Assembly: GCA_024222455.1 (NCBI GenBank)
Contig: JAAEPD010000363.1
Span: forward strand, 1-38,249
DNA from: Aureispira sp.
Lineage (GTDB): Bacteria > Bacteroidota > Bacteroidia > Chitinophagales > Saprospiraceae
Length of the DNA stretch: 38,249 nt
Reading direction: 5' to 3'
The number at the start of each line of letters is the position of its first letter. The stretch's first letter is position 1. The notes beneath the pieces are model-generated. The model was not told the DNA's origin. It ran no database searches and was given only the letters and a program-made list of their open reading frames with translations. Positions 33,849-38,249 of the stretch are shown piece after piece. A program made the translations under genes and the position numbers.

Positions 33849-34859
33849 ATGACTGATAATCAAAACTTAAAGACCAATAAATCTATAGCTGTAGTAACAG
33901 GCGCAAATGGGTTTGTAGGAAGCCATATGGCCGATTTTTTACTAAAAAAAGGCTATATAGTGCGTTGCATTATTCGAAAAACGAGTAATACAAAGTGGTT
34001 GGATGATAAAAATGTTGAATTGTATAGATGTGGCTTGACAGATGTGGAGGAACTCAAGAAAGTAGTTGAAGATGCAGATTATGTTTACCATATAGCTGGT
34101 GTGGTAAAAGCTTTTGCTCCAGAAGGCTTTGTTAGAGGCAATATGAACATGACTCAAAATGTATTGGAAGCTTGCTTAACAGCCAAAAACTTGAAACGTG
34201 TTATGGTGACAAGTAGTATGGCTGCGACTGGACCTGCTCCAAAAGGAGGGGAGTTGGATGAAACTAGTCCTCTAAAACCTAAAGAGCCTTATGGAACTAG
34301 TAAGGTTGCCCAAGAGGAGGTTGCAAAAAAATATATGGATCGTATGTCTGTGGTGATTGTGCGCCCACCTGGTGTTTATGGGCCAAGAGATACTGAGATC
34401 TTTGCTTTTTTTAAGGCTGTTAATGGTGGAATTAAACCTAAAATGGGCTTTGGAATTAAGGAGTTGAGCTTAGTGCATGTCAATGATTTAGTGAATGGGA
34501 TGTATTTGGCAAATACACACAAAAATGGGCATAATGAGATTTTCTTTTTAGGTTCAGAGGAAAAATACAATTGGCATCAATTAGGAGATTTAGCTGCAGA
34601 AGTAATTGGAAAAAAGGCAATTTCGGTAGTAATTCCTAAGTTTTTGTTGTATACAATTGGAGCTGTAGGTTCTTTGAGGGAGAAATGGTTTAAATCTGAT
34701 GTAGACTTGAATTGGGTACGAGCAAAACGAATAACAGAACCTTCTTGGTTTTGTAGTTCTAAGAAAGCTGTAGAACAAATTGGATATAAACAACAAATGG
34801 CTATTCGTGATGGTTTTGAAGAAACTGTGGCTTGGTATAGAGAAAAAGAGTGGTTATAA
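33849..34859 (+). CDS. NAD-dependent epimerase/SDR, candidate ceramide reductase (CerR-like), 336 aa
   Basis: ATG 33849 gives MTDNQNLKTNKSIAVVTGANGFVGSH; an in-frame GTG upstream would add a non-conserved extension. Extended SDR: nucleotide motif TGANGFVG (17-24), catalytic TSSM (Ser123) and Tyr148-x3-Lys152 (PYGTSK), followed by VVIVRPPGVYGPRD. The body is of the usual epimerase/dehydratase length. In bacterial sphingolipid synthesis a protein of this class (CerR) reduces the 3-keto group of the ceramide or sphingoid base. It is divergent from spt across 243 bp of shared promoter region, which supports that role. Other sugar- or lipid-reducing functions are possible. Confidence 0.8.
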   Translation: MTDNQNLKTNKSIAVVTGANGFVGSHMADFLLKKGYIVRCIIRKTSNTKWLDDKNVELYRCGLTDVEELKKVVEDADYVYHIAGVVKAFAPEGFVRGNMNMTQNVLEACLTAKNLKRVMVTSSMAATGPAPKGGELDETSPLKPKEPYGTSKVAQEEVAKKYMDRMSVVIVRPPGVYGPRDTEIFAFFKAVNGGIKPKMGFGIKELSLVHVNDLVNGMYLANTHKNGHNEIFFLGSEEKYNWHQLGDLAAEVIGKKAISVVIPKFLLYTIGAVGSLREKWFKSDVDLNWVRAKRITEPSWFCSSKKAVEQIGYKQQMAIRDGFEETVAWYREKEWL

Positions 34860-34861
34860 AT

Positions 34862-34905
34862 AAAAACAGGAAACTGTAAAAACATATTTACAGTTTCCTG
34901 TTCTG
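34862..34905. terminator. Bidirectional terminator between CerR-like gene and paralogue 2
   Basis: A perfect 16-bp stem: AACAGGAAACTGTAAA (34865-34880) and its reverse complement (34887-34902) with a 6-nt loop. It sits between two convergent genes. Confidence 0.85.
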
Positions 34906-34929
34906 ATTGTTTAGATTTTATACAGAAAA

Positions 34930-35385
34930 TTAGTCATTACTCAAGTCTGCAAAACCCATTGTAGCTACATCATCTATATGTATATTGTTTAGTTGATTAG
35001 AAGGCACATATATTACATAACTAATGTCTTCATGGATTTCCTTACCTTTTTGTATAATAATATTATTGTTTTTAGCAGCTTTTGTGATTAGTAAAGCCTC
35101 TTTTCCTTGATTGAGCTTGGCTGCTACCTCATAACGACCAGCATTAGTCAAATAATCTAATAACTGAAGGTTTCCACTTGATAGTGTAATTTGAATTTCA
35201 ATTAGGATTCTAGAACCCTTGATCTCCTTGACCTCAACCTTGTTTTTAGGTAGTTGAATAATTAGTTGATCTACACTTTCCATGAGTGTAACATGTTTCC
35301 CTATTTTTTTTTCTGCTTGGCCAAAAGCAGTAGAAGTCAATAGACAAAGATTGACCACACAACAGATGATTGCTAGTTTTTTCAT
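34930..35385 (-). CDS. Small secreted protein, paralogue family member 2, 151 aa
   Basis: Signal peptide LAIICCVVNLCLLTSTAFGQ, then the shared family pattern: LPKNKVEVKEIKGSRILIEIQITLS, LLDYLTNAGRYE, and near the end YVIYVPSNQLNNI. It is the first of three relatives on this strand; the fourth is at 7832-8287. The size matches members 1 and 3. It is probably exported. No named family is recognised. Confidence 0.8.
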   Translation of the reverse strand: MKKLAIICCVVNLCLLTSTAFGQAEKKIGKHVTLMESVDQLIIQLPKNKVEVKEIKGSRILIEIQITLSSGNLQLLDYLTNAGRYEVAAKLNQGKEALLITKAAKNNNIIIQKGKEIHEDISYVIYVPSNQLNNIHIDDVATMGFADLSND

Positions 35386-35739
35386 AGAATACTGTTTTTT
35401 GAGTGGTTTGATAATCCTTTAGCCCTTTAGTAGAGCAAAACGTACCAAACACTGGTGTTTTCTTTTTTATTTCTTGCATTATTTAGCAATCGATTTTATT
35501 TTTTTTGATTGCTAAAGTGAAGGGTGTTGGGTTAGGTTTGTGGTTGTTGAAATTAGAAAGTGAGTATTGTTTTTTTTCTTTTTTACAGAAAAAACCGTGC
35601 TAGTTTTTTAACTAAAAGTTTAGGAATAGGAGGTTATTTAACATTTTTAATAAAAAATAGGAAACCATAAGATATTCCTATGATTTCCAGATATGGACAA
35701 AAATTAACTGTCAAAAATGTATTGAACTAAAAGAAGGGG
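35386..35739. other. Gene-free stretch between paralogues 2 and 3
   Basis: No convincing open frame is present. It contains the terminator of paralogue 3 (35650-35688) and an AT-rich leader for paralogue 2 with no recognisable promoter consensus. Confidence 0.6.
35650..35688 (-). terminator. Probable terminator (minus) after paralogue 3
   Basis: GGAAACCATA at 35660-35669 pairs with TATGATTTCC at 35679-35688 at nine of ten positions. On the minus strand a T-rich run (CCTATTTTTTATT) follows. The stem is weaker than others in the window. Confidence 0.5.
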
Positions 35740-36192
35740 TTAATCTAGAGCACTCATCATACTAAGATCTGTAAGCCCAATATGGACCTTGTTGACTTGG
35801 CTTACAGGCACATATATAGTATGTTTTATAGTTTCTTGTATCTCTTTTCCTTGCTTAATCAATACTCCATTTGATGGAGCAACGTTGGTAATTTCAATAC
35901 TCTCTTGTATATTATCTTGTTTAATGGAGAAATTATAGCGACCTGATTTAACCAAGAAATCTAATAATTTAACCTCTCCAATTGATAGAGTAATTTGAGC
36001 TTCTATCAATATTCTTGAACCTTTGGTTGTTTTGATTTCTACATCCTTTTTAGGAAGTCGAAAGTGTAAACTTTCTATATCTTCATTGAATGTGATATGC
36101 TCAGTGGTACGTTGTTGAACTTGTGCATTTGAGGTGCTCTGAATGGCTATAAATAAGGTAAAAACTAGACTGAGGGTGAATACTATTTTCAT
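35740..36192 (-). CDS. Small secreted protein, paralogue family member 3, 150 aa
   Basis: The start at 36192 is chosen because it gives a regular signal peptide (MKIVFTLSLVFTLFIAIQ, ending SNAQ) and a length equal to members 1 and 2; an ATG ten codons earlier adds a polar extension. Shared pattern: LPKKDVEIKTTKGSRILIEAQITLS, LLDFLVKSGRYNF, GKEIQETIKHTIYVPVSQ. Closest to member 2 in the RILIE segment. Probably exported; function unknown. Confidence 0.8.
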   Translation of the reverse strand: MKIVFTLSLVFTLFIAIQSTSNAQVQQRTTEHITFNEDIESLHFRLPKKDVEIKTTKGSRILIEAQITLSIGEVKLLDFLVKSGRYNFSIKQDNIQESIEITNVAPSNGVLIKQGKEIQETIKHTIYVPVSQVNKVHIGLTDLSMMSALD

Positions 36193-36355
36193 GACTTTAT
36201 TATGTGTTTGTAAATATTTCATTAAGTGTAAAAATCGTGCTAAAATGCCGATAAATAAAGCCTTTTGGGTGAATGTACTTGTCTTTTGAGTGAATAGAAG
36301 TAATTTCTAGGTAAATGGGTTTTCAGGGGGCATTTTCTTGTTTTGAAAGCCATGC

Positions 36356-36733
36356 TTAATATCCTAAAACACTGATTTCGATAGTTTTAGGCGTTTTTAT
36401 GCGTATTTGTTGCAAGTTTTTGTTAGGTACATATATAGTATAACTGATGTGTTCTTTTATGGTAACACCATTTTTTGCAGCAATTTCACCATATAATTGA
36501 GGGGTGGACATCAAAGCAAGATGATTAGTAGCTTTATTTTCCTTCATGACATCATACCTACCCTTATCTGCTAAATAATCCATCAATTTGTCATCTTCCA
36601 CAGATAAACGTACAGTTGTTTTAATCAAAATTTGATCATTATAAGAGGTTTTTAAAGTCACTTTATCCTTAGGAAGGTTGATTAATAAATTTTCTATGTT
36701 GTTAGAAACATCTACTAATTGAACTAAGAACAT
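36356..36733 (-). CDS. Paralogue family member 4, lacking a signal peptide, 125 aa
   Basis: The conserved core is present in a diverged form: IENLLINLPKDKVTLK, DQILIKTTVRLS (in place of RILIE), LMDYLADKGRYDV and ISYTIYVPNKNL. The protein begins at MFLVQLVDVSNN, exactly where the mature part of members 1-3 begins, and an in-frame stop lies four codons upstream. The export signal is therefore absent. It may be a non-secreted variant or a decaying copy. Its ending is also shorter and lacks the acidic C-terminus of the others. Confidence 0.65.
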   Translation of the reverse strand: MFLVQLVDVSNNIENLLINLPKDKVTLKTSYNDQILIKTTVRLSVEDDKLMDYLADKGRYDVMKENKATNHLALMSTPQLYGEIAAKNGVTIKEHISYTIYVPNKNLQQIRIKTPKTIEISVLGY

Positions 36734-36824
36734 GTTTAAAAATTAATTGATAACAAAAATAGGAACCAGATAAATGTAAATTCATTAGATTCATAAAATT
36801 GTATTCTACCAAAAATATAAGATT

Positions 36825-37432
36825 ATGAAAACATCATTTGAATTATTATCTGATTCCCAATGGGAATTTATAAAAGAAACCTTTGAGTTGTATGAAGAAG
36901 CCTTAAAGAGAAATGTTCTTTTGGAGAGTGGAAAAATTAGCCCTTTTGCATTTACCAATATTGTTGCAGTAGCCTTGGGGCTTAAAAAATATGATTGGAC
37001 GTGGAATTTTATACATAAATACACCTTACATCTACCCTCTAAAACAAAACAGGCTTATACTGATTATAACCTTTCTAGATGGCACTTTCATCAACAAGAA
37101 TATCAAAAAGCAGAAGAATTGTTGGTTGCTGATGATTTTGAAGATTTGCACCTCAACTTATCTGCAAAAATGCTCTTACTCAAGATTTATTATGAGTTGA
37201 GGGAATTGCAACTATTGGATGGTTTACTCAATCGTTTTCGCACCTATCTCAGTCGTCAAAAAAATTGGTTTACCACAAAAAAAATTATAATAATATTATT
37301 CGATTTACTCAACGTTTGGTCAATATCAACCCCTTTTCAGAAAAGGCTAAATTGAAGCTCAAAGGAGAGATTGAGAAGGAAGAATTGCTTACTGAAAAGG
37401 TCTGGCTTTTGGAACAACTAAACAACTTATAA
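36825..37432 (+). pseudogene. TPR-like helical protein with a frameshift in an A8 run
   Basis: The first frame (ATG 36825) encodes a helical, TPR-like protein (NLSRWHFHQQEYQKAEELLVADDFEDLHLNLSAKMLLLKIYYELRELQLLDG). Just after SRQKNWFTTKK, at the A8 run (37277-37284), the family-like sense moves to another frame: NYNNIIRFTQRLVNINPFSEKAKLKLKGEIEKEELLTEKVWLLEQLNNL, stop at 37432. One more A would restore the frame. The original frame ends with a hydrophobic nonsense tail at 37355. It may be a real loss, a sequencing error, or a site of RNA polymerase slippage. The full protein would be about 202 aa. No specific family is recognised. Confidence 0.6.
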
Positions 37433-37760
37433 AATGCTTATTTTTTGAAGTTCCCAAAAAAAAATTGAGGTGAATAAACTTTTTATCTGCAATATTTACA
37501 TTGACCTTTTTGTTCTTAAACTTCATTTGGTGATTGCAATAAAGAGTATATCTGTTAACCACAAATCTATTTTTTGCAAAATAGCCTTTTTCTTTAGGCA
37601 AGAAAAAGCAGAATGAGTAAACTTAAACTACAAATAAGTAATTAAAGCTACTTAATATAAGTTCATTAGAGAATAAGATAATAATTGTATATTAAGGAAT
37701 ACAATGTACTATATCCTATTTCAGTAAAAAAACTCTTTACAACCTCTAAAATCAATAATA
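37433..37760. other. Gene-free stretch before the M50-type gene
   Basis: No convincing gene is seen on either strand. A short 9-bp stem (CTTTTTCTT/AAGAAAAAG at 37586-37608) has no U-tract. The promoter of the downstream gene should lie near its end but shows no clear consensus. Confidence 0.55.
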
Positions 37761-38174
37761 ATGACCTCTCTAGATCAACAACAAGGAAAAGCTTTTGGCT
37801 TATTAGTTTTAGCAGGTTTAGTCACCTTCTTTTTGCCCATTATTCCATTTGGAAACTACATTTTGTGGCCTTTTGTCATCCTTACTACCTACATACATGA
37901 AATGGGGCATGGTTTGATGGCTATTTTGTTGGGAGGGAGTTTCTTAAAGTTAGAGATATATTCCAATGCTGCTGGTGTAGCTTGGCATTCAGGAGTTGGG
38001 GGAGGTATTCCTCGTGCCTTAGTTGCTGCTGCTGGATTGGTAGGTCCATCTATAGCAGGTGGATTATTCATTTTGGCAGGAAGGACAACCAAAGGATCCT
38101 CAAGAGCTTTTTTATTATTAACTCAAGTTACGCATAGATTTAGTAAAAGTAAGGTAGAAAGTTTAACTTTATGA
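37761..38174 (+). pseudogene. M50-like membrane metalloprotease gene interrupted by an insertion sequence
   Basis: ATG 37761 opens a membrane protein with the zinc-protease motif HEMGH (His46, Glu47, His50) inside a hydrophobic helix (ILTTYIHEMGHGLMAILLGG). A second hydrophobic segment (ALVAAAGLVGPSIAGGLFIL) follows. This is the pattern of M50-type and related intramembrane peptidases. The membrane sequence holds to AFLLL, then at about 38121 it turns into an unrelated polar tail (TQVTHRFSKSKVE) with a stop at 38174. Directly after that a transposase begins. The gene was therefore cut by an IS, and its other half should lie beyond the far end of the element. Confidence 0.75.
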
Positions 38175-38249
38175 GATGCAAGATAAATTAGACTTATACA
38201 CAGATTATTTATTAACAACCGTTCATCAAGCAACAGCAACTGGCTTGTC
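38121..38249 (+). mobile_element. Left end of an insertion sequence, continuing past the window
   Basis: The element starts at about ACTCAAGTTACGCA, inside the interrupted protease gene. Its transposase gene starts about 55 bp further on. The exact terminus and target-site duplication cannot be set because the right end is outside the window. Confidence 0.6.
38176..38249 (+). CDS. DDE-type (IS4-like) transposase, N-terminal part
   Basis: ATG 38176 starts MQDKLDLYTDYLLTTVHQA, then TATGLS to the end of the window. This opening (LDLYTDYL, then QATATGLS) is a familiar start of IS4-superfamily DDE transposases found in cyanobacteria and Bacteroidota. Only 24 residues are visible, so the catalytic Asp/Glu residues are not seen and the IS family is a memory-based match. 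Confidence 0.6.
   Translation, partial: MQDKLDLYTDYLLTTVHQATATGL

Noticed and set aside
37389-37601. 70-codon open frame on the minus strand
   Set aside because: It overlaps the end of the frameshifted gene and AT-rich spacer and has no recognisable protein features.

Overview
This AT-rich window has secreted proteins whose signal peptides end in FAQ or TAQ, almost no Shine-Dalgarno sequences, a serine palmitoyltransferase-type enzyme, a free-standing four-helix-bundle (S23/IVP-like) protein and TPR/ECF-sigma pairs. Together these point to the phylum Bacteroidota, most likely a Saprospiria (Aureispira-like) bacterium; the class-level placement is inference. No rRNA, tRNA or CRISPR array was seen.

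Left flank (1-8.4 kb): the tail of an unknown gene, then two decayed genes. One is a C45-type acyltransferase that has lost its nucleophile Cys and carries two compensating frameshifts. The other is a secreted protein broken by at least three frameshifts. After these come a secreted 521-aa protein, a secreted 746-aa protein with exact 231-bp repeats, a hotdog acyl-CoA thioesterase, a tiny secreted or membrane peptide, and the first member of a small secreted paralogue family.

8.4-12.3 kb: a serine recombinase with two dyads directly before its start, then an ECF sigma factor with a membrane-anchored TPR partner on the minus strand. Divergent to these is a secreted M48-type metalloprotease with TPRs; a perfect 9+9 dyad lies in the divergent promoter region.

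12.6-26.6 kb (all plus strand): a cluster that appears to encode the full reductive route from cytosine/uracil to acetyl-CoA. It holds an NCS1 permease with an unusual periplasmic insert, a yeast Fcy1-like cytosine deaminase, two-subunit dihydropyrimidine dehydrogenase (PreT/PreA), dihydropyrimidinase, beta-ureidopropionase, a class III (beta-alanine) aminotransferase, (methyl)malonate-semialdehyde dehydrogenase and an AraC regulator. Lipoproteins, a carboxypeptidase-regulatory-like protein and a four-helix-bundle gene flanked by repeats are interspersed. Word-like intergenic repeats separate several of the genes.

26.7-34.9 kb: a minus-strand two-component pair (NtrC-type regulator then hybrid PAS kinase with Hpt). 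Next is a sphingolipid module: a YghO/GNAT-like N-acyltransferase that is a candidate bacterial ceramide synthase, serine palmitoyltransferase, and a divergent SDR that is a candidate CerR. This would supply dihydroceramide.

Right flank (34.9-38.2 kb): three tandem paralogues of the small secreted family (one without a signal peptide), a gene frameshifted in an A8 run, and an M50-type membrane metalloprotease gene interrupted by an insertion sequence that runs off the window. Both flanks therefore show decay, while the metabolic core is intact.
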